Positions 15,818 through 25,437 of a stretch of 39,480 bases of DNA are shown in pieces. Within the stretch, counting starts at the first letter, position 1. Each line of letters begins with the position of its first letter. The notes under the pieces are model-generated. The model made no database searches, was not told where the DNA came from, and saw only the letters and a program-made list of their open reading frames with translations. A program made the position numbers and the translations under genes. Location: positions 1-39,480 of the forward strand of contig SVRM01000031.1 in assembly GCA_015064785.1 (NCBI GenBank), in the 5' to 3' direction. This DNA comes from Oscillospiraceae bacterium. Its GTDB lineage: Bacteria; Bacillota; Clostridia; Oscillospirales; CAG-272.

Positions 15818-16483
15818 GTGATACAAATGAAGGTAAAAAGCATGTTGTCCTCATGGCGCAGAGCCAAAGATGGTGCGCTCGCGATTGAGGGAATCATCAT
15901 TCTGACAATTCTGATATTCTTTCTTGTGTTCTTAATGGGCTTCGGTTTTCTGTTCTATCAGCAATGGCTGGTGGTCAATACCGCAAACGATACGGCTTAC
16001 CGCATTGCGCAGAGCTATGCGTATCCGAACACGGACCCGGTCATGGGCTTTGTCAATGCAAGTCTGAAAAGCTCCCTCAGCCCGTATCGCTATATCGGTT
16101 CATCACTGAAGGATGACAATGCCGAAAAAGGTGAAAAATTCGCTGAGTGGCGATTGGATGCCACATCATTTGCATATGCCGTTTCTGAACCGGAAATCCA
16201 TGTGGAAACCGTTTACGATGCTTTTGCCCAGCGGCATATTGTTGTTGACATCAAGGCAACATATGAGATTCCGTTCGGAGGTGCGCTTTCGTTTTTCGGA
16301 TTGAAAGATACGGTGACGTATCATGCCACCGGTCGGGCAATGATCATGGACGTAAGTGATTATATGTACGGTGTCAATACACTGAATGCAATAACAGGCT
16401 CTACGCTGAAAAGTGAAATTATTAAGACGGTTGACTCAATTTTGGGGTTGATTAATACGATTAGAGATGCGATGGAGGATTAG
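15818..16483 (+). CDS. tadE: TadE-like pseudopilin
   Basis: The N-terminus shows DGALAIEGIIILTILIFFLVFLMGFGFLFYQQ-type organisation: a Gly-Ala-Leu-Ala-Ile-Glu stretch followed by a single long span, as in TadE minor pilins processed by TadV. The rest (about 170 residues) is an extracytoplasmic domain. AAAAAGGAGAGG ends at 15802, too far from the GTG at 15818 for an ideal fit, and ATG codons at 15827 and 15842 are alternatives, so the start is uncertain. It is the only gene in the window I found ending in TAG. Confidence 0.78.
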   Translation: MIQMKVKSMLSSWRRAKDGALAIEGIIILTILIFFLVFLMGFGFLFYQQWLVVNTANDTAYRIAQSYAYPNTDPVMGFVNASLKSSLSPYRYIGSSLKDDNAEKGEKFAEWRLDATSFAYAVSEPEIHVETVYDAFAQRHIVVDIKATYEIPFGGALSFFGLKDTVTYHATGRAMIMDVSDYMYGVNTLNAITGSTLKSEIIKTVDSILGLINTIRDAMED

Positions 16484-16538
16484 GCTCCTTTGCTGTGACT
16501 GTCAATAACCGAAAGGATGCCTTTGCGCGAAGGCTCGG

Positions 16539-19199
16539 ATGATTTCTATGAAGAAAAGTACGATTGAAAAGATAAAAAGAGATACAAGGGGCGCAATTTC
16601 CATTCTTCTCGCCTGTCTGATGCTCCCGTTTTTCTCTCTTTCAGCCATGCTGATTGAGATGGGACGTTATCAGAGTATGGTCAATGCACTCGACAGTGCC
16701 CTCGGAAGCAGTGCCTACTCCACACTGTCCAATTATGATTCTTACATATTTGATCGTTTTGGTCTGCTTTCTGCCGCACAGAGCAGTGATGATGTCGATG
16801 CGGATCTGACCACTACCTTACAAAAATATATCGGACTGCAGAAAACAGTCGATATGCGCGGCGTTGAGATTGAAGAACTCACTGCGCAAGGTCTGAACAG
16901 TCTTGCGGAAATTGAGGTTCTCAAGCAGCAGATTCAGAATTGCGTTTCGGTACTCGGTCCGACAAAATTATTGGTGGAAGGTTTGGAGATCAATGAGATC
17001 ATCAAACAGTTGGAGAAGGCACTCGGATTTACGCACATTCTGAAAGCGATTGCGTCCGGAGTAGACACGGTCAGTAAAGGGGTTGCAACGCTTGAGGCAT
17101 TGGATGATGCCAGAAAGCAGATGAAGGAGGTCCAAAAAGCTGAAACGGAATATAACGATGCATTTGAAGAATGGCGCGATGCGGTTCAGAATCTGATCGA
17201 TCACCTCGGAACAGAATGTCCTGATATAGAAGAAGACGAAAAGGGCTACAAAGAATGGTATGAGGACAAGGCAGAACTTCAGAAGGAAGCCAATACCCAA
17301 AAATCAGAATATGTATCCGCGATTGATACTCTGATCAGTCAGTTTGAAACGTTGCAGGAAAAAATTAACTCTGCGATCACTGCAAGGAGTTCATTTGATG
17401 CGCAGGTCGTTAATGCAGCCACCACTACCTTCTCATCTACAATAGATGAAAACATGCCAGAAAAACCCTCCAACGAGTTAAAAACGACGGCAAAGAATTA
17501 TCAAAATGCAGCATCGGCAATTGACTCTGGCGCAAAATCGGTAAATTCAAAAATCAATGAAAAAACAAAGGGTTTATCTGCCGATCGTATTGAAAAAGCA
17601 GTCACCGCCTTGAATAACGAAAAAACCACAGCGAGTAATTACAACACATCCGGTGTTACGTCCTCCTCTTCTGTGCCGAGTTATGCAACTTATCACAGCG
17701 CTGATCTTGAAGGGCTTACTGACGAGGATGCAATTGATGAACTGTTTGATGAGACGGAGGATGAGATCAAAGACAGCGGAGGTCTTGATACATTTTTAGC
17801 GATATTCGATGTTCTTAACGCTCTTTTCAAAATAGAGTTAGTCGCTGACGGCAGACTGAATGCTAAATTAGATACTTCGCATTATAAAACGGCAATTGGT
17901 GGTCTGCCAAGCATGGTAAGCAAACCTCCGAAATATTCTTTTCTGGCAGAAGATCAACGCAGATCCATGGGATATCTTCAAGCTATCGATCCGGATTATG
18001 ATCCCAATGATCCATACGGCTTACAAAATAATATCCTCCAACAAAAATTTGATGCGGTTATGGAGGCGATCAATGATTTAATAGTTTCTGTTGATGATTT
18101 GAAAGACGCTGATTGGCTTCTTGATAAACTTGGGGCAGCTGTTGATGTTGGCTTGGCTTTATTAAATGTTATCGTGAAAATTTTGGATTTTCTTGTAACA
18201 TTTGTTGCAGAACTCGCTAAATCACTTCTTTCATTTATGTATGAACGACTCTTGACATTCTCGTATCTTGCGTATAATCTTCCTAATCGAACGAATTTTA
18301 ATACTGGTACGACCTTATCGGGCTTCAGTTTCGCCAAGATCAGCCGTCCGACGATAGATACCGCAACCAATATCCCGATCGCAGGGGATATACTTGGCGT
18401 AATAAAACAATCAGATGAGTATTCGTTTGTCGGTGCAGAATTGGAATACATCATCTGGGGTGACCGATCCGAGATACAAAACCAATCCAACCAGTTTTGG
18501 GCGATCTATTTTCTACGACTCCTTCTGGATCTGCCTCAGGTCGTTGCCAATACGGAAGTTCAGTCTATTATGAACTCGTTGAATGTCGTTCCGTATATCG
18601 GTCCGGTATTGGGGATTGGATTTGTGGTCATTGCTGTATTGTCAGAACCGTTGTGTGACACGATTTTCCTTGTCAACGGTGCGGATGCAGAAATAATAAA
18701 GAAAACTGTTTACATCACACCGAGTGGTCTGCCGCAGCTAATTACCAATTTTTCTTCAATCGGTATGAAAGAAGCAAAAAAGAAGGAAATTACAGAAAAA
18801 GCTTGTAAATCTTATGGTATCAGCATTGAAGAAACAAATGAAAAAGCTAAGGGAACGAAATCAATTTTTAACAAAGATGATTATTTGAAAAAATTGCTTG
18901 CGTTTGATTACACCGAGCATTGTTTGTTGATGATGCTGCTGTTCGGTAATGAGAAAACCTACCTCAAGCGTCTTGCCGACCTGATTCAATGTGAAATGAC
19001 CATGCGGAATCGTCTTGACAAGGCTACCATTACCAATCAGGTCACAGAAGAATACAAGGATTTCGATATTTATCAAGCGTATTCCACCATCAGAGTCAAT
19101 GCCAAAGGTACACTGAAACAGCTATTGCCGCTGCCGCAGGTTTCTGATGTGAATGTGTTTGACAGAACACTGAACCGGATTCTGTATCGGGGGTATTGA
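16539..19199 (+). CDS. Large DUF5702-like protein of the Tad locus
   Basis: The 886 residues begin with RGAISILLACLMLPFFSLSAMLIEMGR, a span preceded by an Arg-Gly-like pilin motif, as in TadG-type proteins. Residues about 115-420 are charged, with long helices likely to form coiled coils (MKEVQKAETEYNDAFEEWRD). Hydrophobic segments at about 535-585 and 680-710 follow. The C-terminal part (DYTEHCLLMMLLFGNEKTYL, LADLIQCEMTMRN) resembles DUF5702 proteins found in clostridial Tad loci. The middle (about 17400-18950) is visibly richer in A+T and uses more TTA and AAT codons than its neighbours. Function is unknown; a surface tip or scaffold role is inferred. Confidence 0.7.
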   Translation: MISMKKSTIEKIKRDTRGAISILLACLMLPFFSLSAMLIEMGRYQSMVNALDSALGSSAYSTLSNYDSYIFDRFGLLSAAQSSDDVDADLTTTLQKYIGLQKTVDMRGVEIEELTAQGLNSLAEIEVLKQQIQNCVSVLGPTKLLVEGLEINEIIKQLEKALGFTHILKAIASGVDTVSKGVATLEALDDARKQMKEVQKAETEYNDAFEEWRDAVQNLIDHLGTECPDIEEDEKGYKEWYEDKAELQKEANTQKSEYVSAIDTLISQFETLQEKINSAITARSSFDAQVVNAATTTFSSTIDENMPEKPSNELKTTAKNYQNAASAIDSGAKSVNSKINEKTKGLSADRIEKAVTALNNEKTTASNYNTSGVTSSSSVPSYATYHSADLEGLTDEDAIDELFDETEDEIKDSGGLDTFLAIFDVLNALFKIELVADGRLNAKLDTSHYKTAIGGLPSMVSKPPKYSFLAEDQRRSMGYLQAIDPDYDPNDPYGLQNNILQQKFDAVMEAINDLIVSVDDLKDADWLLDKLGAAVDVGLALLNVIVKILDFLVTFVAELAKSLLSFMYERLLTFSYLAYNLPNRTNFNTGTTLSGFSFAKISRPTIDTATNIPIAGDILGVIKQSDEYSFVGAELEYIIWGDRSEIQNQSNQFWAIYFLRLLLDLPQVVANTEVQSIMNSLNVVPYIGPVLGIGFVVIAVLSEPLCDTIFLVNGADAEIIKKTVYITPSGLPQLITNFSSIGMKEAKKKEITEKACKSYGISIEETNEKAKGTKSIFNKDDYLKKLLAFDYTEHCLLMMLLFGNEKTYLKRLADLIQCEMTMRNRLDKATITNQVTEEYKDFDIYQAYSTIRVNAKGTLKQLLPLPQVSDVNVFDRTLNRILYRGY

Positions 19200-19202
19200 C
19201 AA

Positions 19203-19841
19203 ATGAAAAATATTTTCAGACGCAGAATCGGTAATCCGGAAAATGAAAGCGGCATGATGGCGGTGGAAGCCGGCATTGGGCTTGTCGTCTTTATGATTTT
19301 CATGCTGACGATCTATACAATGATTCCGACATTTATGGCACAGAGTATGATCGGTCATGCGTTGAACGAAAGTGCGCAGAGCCTGGCGATCGAAACCTAT
19401 GGTACGTCCATTCTGCATGACGGAAAAGCGACGGTTTCTGATCTCGGAAAACAGCTCGCCAAACTGTTCTGTGATGCGAAAAGTGCAGCGCAGGTGAGTC
19501 CGTATGACAACGAAGCTGACAAGAGTTATACCTCAACGGACCGTTGGTTTGACCCGAAGGGCGCTCTCGCGGTCAAAGATGAGGTTGTGATTGAAGTGGC
19601 AAAGGAGCGCTTTGCAACCTATCTTGCGGGCGGTGTCAGCGCTGCGGATCGTATGCTTGAAACCCTCGGCATTGAAGACGGGCTGGACGGCATCGATTTT
19701 ACCGGAACAAAACTGGACGGATCTGATCTGACCATCTGTGTCAGTTATAAGATTTCAGTCATGATGAAACAGGATGCAATCGGATTTGGAACGTTCAAAT
19801 CAAAGCAGAGCGTCACCTCAAGGATTTGGGGTAAGCCCTGA
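19203..19841 (+). CDS. TadE/TadF-like pseudopilin
   Basis: The 212 residues have a short basic leader, then ESGMMAVEAGIGLVVFMIFM, a pilin-like Met-Ala-Val-Glu plus hydrophobic helix, and an extracytoplasmic domain. Only 3 bp separate it from the previous stop codon. It is the second TadE-like gene and likely forms a minor pilin pair with the one at 15818. Confidence 0.75.
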   Translation: MKNIFRRRIGNPENESGMMAVEAGIGLVVFMIFMLTIYTMIPTFMAQSMIGHALNESAQSLAIETYGTSILHDGKATVSDLGKQLAKLFCDAKSAAQVSPYDNEADKSYTSTDRWFDPKGALAVKDEVVIEVAKERFATYLAGGVSAADRMLETLGIEDGLDGIDFTGTKLDGSDLTICVSYKISVMMKQDAIGFGTFKSKQSVTSRIWGKP

Positions 19842-19870
19842 TTGCAAACAAAGAAAGGATACCGAACGAT

Positions 19871-21367
19871 ATGTATGATTTTAGCTATAACAATCAGGGA
19901 AGTGCTGTAAGCCTTGTTCTGAAGCTGGGACGGGATGATCAGATTGACAATCTTTCCATGGGAATGATGATGAATAACAACATCCCCGGATTCCTTTCCG
20001 TCAGCAGGAGATATATCGATAACGATGTTTATCTGTATTATGATGTGTCCTCTCTTGCACCGCTGACCTCTGCATATTATGCACTTTGCCAGGACAAGTA
20101 TCTGATACACTTCCTGCTTAGCTTTTGCCGCACGGTGAAGGAATGCGGTGAATATCTTCTTGACAGCAAAAAGCTCTGTCTGATTGCGGACTATGTCTTT
20201 GTTCACCGTGCAACCGGCGAATTCCGTGCGATTTTCATTCCGGTTGAAACCGTTGAGGAAGGCGTAACACCGTATGAATTTGTGCGCGAGATTGTCGCAA
20301 AAATCGGTGAAAATACAATGAACGACAGCGTTGTCATGCCGGTACTTTATCGACTGGTGATCGCGGAGTCGATGTTCTCGGTCGACAATCTGGAACGACA
20401 GCTGACAGATCTTCAGACCAGCGGCAAACTGCGTGCTGATACACGCGCAAATACTTCTGCTGACCGTGTACAGGATGTCGGAACATCGGTGAAGGAAGAA
20501 TCTTTTTACGAACAAAAGCAGCCCTCTGCTTATACACCTACTCCAAAGCCTGTGGTTTCTCCAGACCCCGAACCGATTCCGGTCCCCGAAACGGAAACGT
20601 CTTCGGATGCGAAGGAAGAGGGCGGTCTGATGAAGATCTTCGGCGGGCTGATGGGATCTTCCAAAGGTGCTGCCGAACCTGCGAAAAAGGAGAAAAACGC
20701 ATCCGGTCTCAGTCTTGGCGGATTGATGTCGAAAAAGAAAGCAGAACCTGCTGATAACGCATTCAGCTTCGACAATCCGTTTGCAGGACCCTCTGCCGAT
20801 GCACCGGTAAATGAAAAACCGGTGGAAGAAGCACCGGCACCGAAGAAGGAACGTGGCGGCATTTCCATGATCAATCCGTTTGGCGGATCATCGGCGAATC
20901 ATAACCAAAAGACTGTTGAAAAGCAGCAAAAGCCGGCGGAGAAAACACCTGCCGCATCCGGATATGATTCTGCATCGACCGGCGGCGGATATACCCTCAG
21001 CCTGGACGGCGGGGACAGTGGTGCTCCTCTTGCAACCTCTCTTATGATGGACGATGCGGGGGAGGAACGCCGGATTGCACTTGTCAGACGCGCCAACGGT
21101 CAGAGAACCGTGGTAACGCACAACAACTTCCATATCGGACGCGGACAGAATCTCGTGGACCTGTATGTCGATTCCAAGACAATGTATATCGGTACAGACC
21201 ACGCGTATATCATGCTTCAGGGCAGTGAATATTTTGTCGTTGACAATAATTCCAGAAACCATACATGGCTCAACGGAAAACAACTCGAGTGCTCGCGTCC
21301 TTACGCCATCCATCCGGGTGATATCCTGCGCCTTGCAGACGAATACTTTGATGTGACAGACGCATAA
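19871..21367 (+). CDS. DUF6382 and FHA domain protein
   Basis: The 498 residues have an N-terminal DUF6382-like domain (about 1-175), a long low-complexity linker rich in Pro, Lys, Gly and Ser (about 190-385) with repeats of the LGGLMSKKK kind, and a C-terminal FHA domain (about 395-498). FHA domains bind phosphothreonine. The conserved Arg is present in HIGRG (R424), and the DNNSRNHTWLNG loop keeps the Asn and NG. The usual Ser-Arg-x-His reads Gly-Thr-Asp-His (441-444), so a phosphate-contacting Ser is missing. It is followed by PP2C and kinase genes, so it is the probable reader of their phosphorylation. Confidence 0.85.
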   Translation: MYDFSYNNQGSAVSLVLKLGRDDQIDNLSMGMMMNNNIPGFLSVSRRYIDNDVYLYYDVSSLAPLTSAYYALCQDKYLIHFLLSFCRTVKECGEYLLDSKKLCLIADYVFVHRATGEFRAIFIPVETVEEGVTPYEFVREIVAKIGENTMNDSVVMPVLYRLVIAESMFSVDNLERQLTDLQTSGKLRADTRANTSADRVQDVGTSVKEESFYEQKQPSAYTPTPKPVVSPDPEPIPVPETETSSDAKEEGGLMKIFGGLMGSSKGAAEPAKKEKNASGLSLGGLMSKKKAEPADNAFSFDNPFAGPSADAPVNEKPVEEAPAPKKERGGISMINPFGGSSANHNQKTVEKQQKPAEKTPAASGYDSASTGGGYTLSLDGGDSGAPLATSLMMDDAGEERRIALVRRANGQRTVVTHNNFHIGRGQNLVDLYVDSKTMYIGTDHAYIMLQGSEYFVVDNNSRNHTWLNGKQLECSRPYAIHPGDILRLADEYFDVTDA

Positions 21368-21395
21368 ATCAAGTTGTCTGTCGGTGACAGTGAAC

Positions 21396-22328
21396 ATGGG
21401 AATTGAACTTGTACATTTTTCTGATTGCGGTGCTCACCGCAAAACCAATCAGGATGCATACCTTGTCAGAATCGCTTCCGCTCGCTGCGGCAATATTGCC
21501 ATGGCGGCGGTTTGCGATGGCATGGGCGGACTGAAATGCGGCGAAACGGCAAGTGCTGCTGTGGTCCATGCATTGCAGCAGTGGTTTGATAAAGAACTGC
21601 CGCAGATAGTGACATCTGCGGAAATCAACAGTGACATGCTGTTCGGCTCGTGGGGACGTTACATTGCCGGTGTTCATACGGTCCTGAAAGCATTTGGACG
21701 GAAGAACGGGATTACACTCGGTACAACGATGTCGCTCCTTCTGATGACGGAAAAGCGTTATTATCTCGCGCAGGTAGGAGACTCCAGAGTCTACTGCGAC
21801 GATACACAGATGACCGTCCGTTTGACCCGGGATCAGACATTGGCTGACCGAGAGCTGCTTGCCGGAAGAATCAGCGAAACAGAATATAAGACGCATCCCG
21901 GTCAACATATGCTGCTACAGTGTATCGGCAGCCGGGATGTTGTTCCTGTTTATACAGAAGGTATTCTTCCGCCAAAGGGTGCTTTTCTGATTTGCAGTGA
22001 CGGATTTTATCATTTTACGGATGATGATCAGATCCATATGGCACTAAATATTCCGGGCGGACGGGAACCTTTGAAAGCAGAGTTGCTGATGCTCGGCGAC
22101 ATGGCACGCAGTGCAGGAGAAAAAGATAATATGTCCGTCGCGGCATTACGCTGGGACGGTTTTGATGATATGCCGGAACGGACGGCGCTTCTGTTGGATC
22201 CGGAGGAAGAGGATTATGCACCTGAAACACTGGTCAGTGTCATGTATGCAAATGCGCTGCCTCCGGAATTGACAGAATTACCGCGGATATCCTCAGATAA
22301 TACAACAATCTTTTTGGAAGGAAATTAA
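21396..22328 (+). CDS. PP2C-family Ser/Thr protein phosphatase
   Basis: The enzyme removes phosphate from Ser/Thr using two metals. The 310 residues show HRKTNQDAYLV, VCDGMGG (D41), LGTTMSLLLM, QVGDSRVYC, LICSDGFYHF and EKDNMSVAAL, so the core metal-binding Asp residues are present. A C-terminal extension of about 60 residues follows. The ATG at 21396 is taken; a GTG at 21384 is open in frame. It stands immediately 5' of the kinase gene (7 bp gap), the usual PP2C-kinase pairing. Confidence 0.92.
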   Translation: MGIELVHFSDCGAHRKTNQDAYLVRIASARCGNIAMAAVCDGMGGLKCGETASAAVVHALQQWFDKELPQIVTSAEINSDMLFGSWGRYIAGVHTVLKAFGRKNGITLGTTMSLLLMTEKRYYLAQVGDSRVYCDDTQMTVRLTRDQTLADRELLAGRISETEYKTHPGQHMLLQCIGSRDVVPVYTEGILPPKGAFLICSDGFYHFTDDDQIHMALNIPGGREPLKAELLMLGDMARSAGEKDNMSVAALRWDGFDDMPERTALLLDPEEEDYAPETLVSVMYANALPPELTELPRISSDNTTIFLEGN

Positions 22329-22335
22329 GAAACAA

Positions 22336-24714
22336 ATGAAACAAACGGAGAATCAATCCGACGCGAACGGTACGGTTCTGATGAATGATGACAGCACCGT
22401 GCCAATGCCGGACGCAGACGGTACGGTACTGATGGACGACGATACCGCAGCTGGCAGAGAAGAAGATCATGCAACTGCGCTCATGGAAGATGACGGCGGC
22501 ACGGTACTCATGGATGAGGATGTATCTGCGGATAACGGCAGCGGAACAGCGCTGATGGATGATGATACATCACCACAGATGCCTGATGATGCCAATGTGC
22601 GCAGACAGCCGCAGACAGATGTAAACAGCACCGGACGCGGCGGCGGTTACATTCCGGACGAGGTTTGCGGTGATGATCTGACCGATGTCAGACCGCTGAA
22701 TGCATCGGGCGGCTTCAGCAATCTGTTCCGTGCGCACAAAACCGGTCTGGATATTGATGTTGTTATCAAGCGTGTCAAAAAGCAATATGCAGGACGGATG
22801 GATGAACAGAGCGAAGCAAGAATTATGACAGCGCTCCGTCATCAGTATCTTCCGAGAATTTACGACCTCAAAATTGCCGATGACGGTTTTACCTATACCG
22901 TCATGGAACATATTGACGGACCGACGCTTCGTGAGTATGTGAAAAAGCACGGCGCACTGAATCAGAAGCTCGTATATAAATGGCTGAAGCAGCTTTGTGA
23001 GGTTGTTGCATATATGCACGCACGCAAGCCTGCCATCATCCACAGTGACCTGAAGCCGGAGAACATTATGATTACTTCCGGTGACGATATCTGTGTCATT
23101 GACTTCAATGCCTCCCTTGAGGTGCGTGACGATTCGCAGGATATTGAGGCGATCGGTGCAACGCCCGGATATGCGGCACCGGAACAGTATTGCCTGCCGC
23201 TTGCACGGTTCTCGGAAACGAATCCGCTGTACCCGTATGTAAAAGCAGCACAAGGTATGGGCAGTATCACGCCCAGAACGGACATATATGCCATTGGTGC
23301 GCTTGCATATTACATGATTACCGGATGCGATCCGAAGCCTTGGAAGGACGGCATTGTTCCTCTCGAAAATTACCATATCAGCATCGGTTATTCTCTCAGC
23401 ACGATCATAGAGAAAGCCATGCAGCCAAAGCCGTCTGACCGTATCAAGAGTGCGGCTGCCATGCTGGCTTCTCTCGGAAATCTGAAGAAATCCGACAAGC
23501 GCTATAAGCGTATGGTGCTCAAATCGCGCATCGCTTCCGTTATCATTACATTAGGTCTTGCAGCCAGTGTGTTCTGTACGGTAGAAGGTTTACAGCAGAT
23601 CAAGGAAGAGAAGACGGAAGCGTATCTCGTGACAGTTTCGGAAGCAGCCGCCCTTCGTGAAAATCTGCGTTTTGAAGAGGCAGAAACGCTTTTGATTGAA
23701 GCACTCGGTATGGACGGCTCACGGATTGAAGCGTATCTCGAACTCGGCTCCCTGCTCTTTACCGAAGGTCGGTATGAAGAAGCCATTGATCTGATGGAAG
23801 GATTGACCTTCCAGAGCAGACCGGGCGATAATGCGGAAGCCTTTTTACTGGAACATGCAAGACTGAACTATGTAACCGGTTCGTGTTATTACCAGCTGGA
23901 GGATTATCCGAATGCATTGGTGAGCTATCAGACTGCGGTAACAATGTGTCCGACAGAACCGGATTTTCTGCGTGATCTTGCAATCTGTTATGCCAGAGTC
24001 GGTGATATGGAAGCCGCAGGCAGTACCGTTGCTTCTCTTGCGGATACGGACTGTTCTCCTCTGGATCTGGCGCTTGTGGAAGGTGAAATTCGCTTTGCTT
24101 CCGGTGAATATGAAGCGGCACTGGATAAGCTGATGGATGCCGCGGCGCTTTCCGGCGATACCGCGCTGGTCAGCCGTTCTTATATTCTGGCTGCACAGTG
24201 TTGTCAGAAGCTGGGCGCCGGTTGGATTGCCCGCGAAATCGAACTGCTGGAAGAAGCGGTCGATCGGGTCGGTATGGAAAACAGTATTATCCTTCAGATG
24301 CTTTCTGAGGTCTATATGCGCCAGTATTCCGCAGCGGACGGCGGTGATAAGTCTTCTCTTGAACGCGCACTTGCCTGTGTGGAACAGCTTGTCGGACGCG
24401 GATATACGACTTATACCATTCTTCAGAACCGTGCTGTCCTGCTTCAGTATCTGGAGCGTTATGACGAAGCGGAGACGGTGCTCAAGCAATTAGCAGAGGA
24501 TTACCCGAATAATTATCGGGTTCCGATGCGGCTGGCGATGCTGATCGTTGACAGAGAAGGCAAGAAGCCGTCTGCATCGAGAGACTACAGCGTTTTTGGT
24601 GTGTATCTTGAAGAAGCCAGACGTCTATATAAGATCAATAACGTTCAGGACAGTGAAATGCTGAGACTGGAAGACATTGCCGCTCAGCTTTCCGAATTTG
24701 GCTGGGACTATTGA
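22336..24714 (+). CDS. Membrane Ser/Thr protein kinase with N-terminal TxLM repeats and C-terminal TPRs
   Basis: The 792 residues fall into four parts. Residues 1-90 are acidic with six T-[VA]-[LP]-M motifs (Thr 13, 21, 30, 47, 56, 71), five of them followed by Asp/Glu/Asn runs (e.g. GTVLMDDD). The kinase domain (about 117-385) has the ATP Lys in VVIKRV (K145), HSDLKPEN (236) with Ser replacing the Arg of HRD, DFN (256) replacing DFG, and APEQ (281). Its glycine loop is short (NASGGFSN). One membrane span follows (IASVIITLGLAASVFCTV), then extracytoplasmic TPRs to the end. Catalytic Asp and Lys remain, so activity is expected. It is paired with PP2C and FHA genes. Confidence 0.9.
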   Translation: MKQTENQSDANGTVLMNDDSTVPMPDADGTVLMDDDTAAGREEDHATALMEDDGGTVLMDEDVSADNGSGTALMDDDTSPQMPDDANVRRQPQTDVNSTGRGGGYIPDEVCGDDLTDVRPLNASGGFSNLFRAHKTGLDIDVVIKRVKKQYAGRMDEQSEARIMTALRHQYLPRIYDLKIADDGFTYTVMEHIDGPTLREYVKKHGALNQKLVYKWLKQLCEVVAYMHARKPAIIHSDLKPENIMITSGDDICVIDFNASLEVRDDSQDIEAIGATPGYAAPEQYCLPLARFSETNPLYPYVKAAQGMGSITPRTDIYAIGALAYYMITGCDPKPWKDGIVPLENYHISIGYSLSTIIEKAMQPKPSDRIKSAAAMLASLGNLKKSDKRYKRMVLKSRIASVIITLGLAASVFCTVEGLQQIKEEKTEAYLVTVSEAAALRENLRFEEAETLLIEALGMDGSRIEAYLELGSLLFTEGRYEEAIDLMEGLTFQSRPGDNAEAFLLEHARLNYVTGSCYYQLEDYPNALVSYQTAVTMCPTEPDFLRDLAICYARVGDMEAAGSTVASLADTDCSPLDLALVEGEIRFASGEYEAALDKLMDAAALSGDTALVSRSYILAAQCCQKLGAGWIAREIELLEEAVDRVGMENSIILQMLSEVYMRQYSAADGGDKSSLERALACVEQLVGRGYTTYTILQNRAVLLQYLERYDEAETVLKQLAEDYPNNYRVPMRLAMLIVDREGKKPSASRDYSVFGVYLEEARRLYKINNVQDSEMLRLEDIAAQLSEFGWDY

Positions 24715-24764
24715 TGTGCAGCTGCACACAACAGATCAACCACAGAAAGGAATACGGATTAACC

Positions 24765-24893
24765 ATGAACTTGTTTGTCATCGGTGTCGGAGGAATTTTA
24801 CTGTTTCTCATAGCTGCGATTGTCAATGCGGCAGTCACCGGAAGCCGGAAAAAGAAAATTGATCAAATGATCAAAAACGAATATGAAGAATAA
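24765..24893 (+). CDS. Small single-span membrane protein (42 residues)
   Basis: I do not recognise this gene. The ATG at 24765 follows AAAGGAA. The product starts MNLFVIGVGGILLFLIAAIV, a single span, and ends in a charged tail (GSRKKKIDQMIKNEYEE). Size and position between the kinase and a zinc-ribbon membrane protein suggest a small accessory subunit. The clean ribosome site and sensible topology support it as real. Confidence 0.6.
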   Translation: MNLFVIGVGGILLFLIAAIVNAAVTGSRKKKIDQMIKNEYEE

Positions 24894-24941
24894 CCGCAAG
24901 ATACGTGCGTGGAAATGAAATCGGAAAGGCATGATTCTCCT

Positions 24942-25424
24942 ATGAAAAAATTAAAAATATTGCTGCTGCCCGGAATTGGAATCCTGCTCGGTATTTACTC
25001 TGTCATTGCTGCAAATACGGTGAGAGGAATCGGGGTGTATACCATAGGTTCCGGTATCGGTCAGTTCCTGTCCGTCAGCAGGCATTACACAGCGGCTGCG
25101 TCATCAATTCTCCTTCTGATTTCCGTTGTGATTCTTGTGAACCGCATTCTGAAACAGCGTGCAGACCGTGAGCAAGCCCAAGCGGACAGTGCAACTGCGA
25201 TGACGGAATCTCAGCCGGTCAAGACCGAACCGGAAAAATCGGCAGAGGAAACGCCCGCTGTTCCGGCACCATCTGCGCCTGCGCCGGATGCACAGGAATC
25301 TGCAGCTGCATATGTACCGAAGTGTGCGAAGTGCGGTGCTGTACTCAAAGAAGGTGCCAAATTCTGTGAAAAATGCGGTGAGCGTGTTGCAGACGCGGCA
25401 GCCGGTGCGGATCCAGTAAATTAA
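24942..25424 (+). CDS. Membrane protein with C-terminal zinc ribbon
   Basis: The 160-residue protein has two spans (LLLPGIGILLGIYSVIAA and AASSILLLISVVILVNRIL), an Ala/Pro/Glu-rich linker and a zinc ribbon with two CxxC pairs (CAKCGAVL and CEKCGERV) near the C-terminus. Such ribbons often accompany FHA, kinase and VWA proteins. A GTG at 24909 or ATG at 24915 extends the frame without a good ribosome site, so the ATG at 24942 is preferred but not certain. Function unknown. Confidence 0.7.
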   Translation: MKKLKILLLPGIGILLGIYSVIAANTVRGIGVYTIGSGIGQFLSVSRHYTAAASSILLLISVVILVNRILKQRADREQAQADSATAMTESQPVKTEPEKSAEETPAVPAPSAPAPDAQESAAAYVPKCAKCGAVLKEGAKFCEKCGERVADAAAGADPVN

Positions 25425-25437
25425 CGGAAAGGATTGC

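Noticed and set aside
22570..23376. 268-codon open frame on the minus strand
   Set aside because: Antisense to the kinase domain, which has clear motifs.
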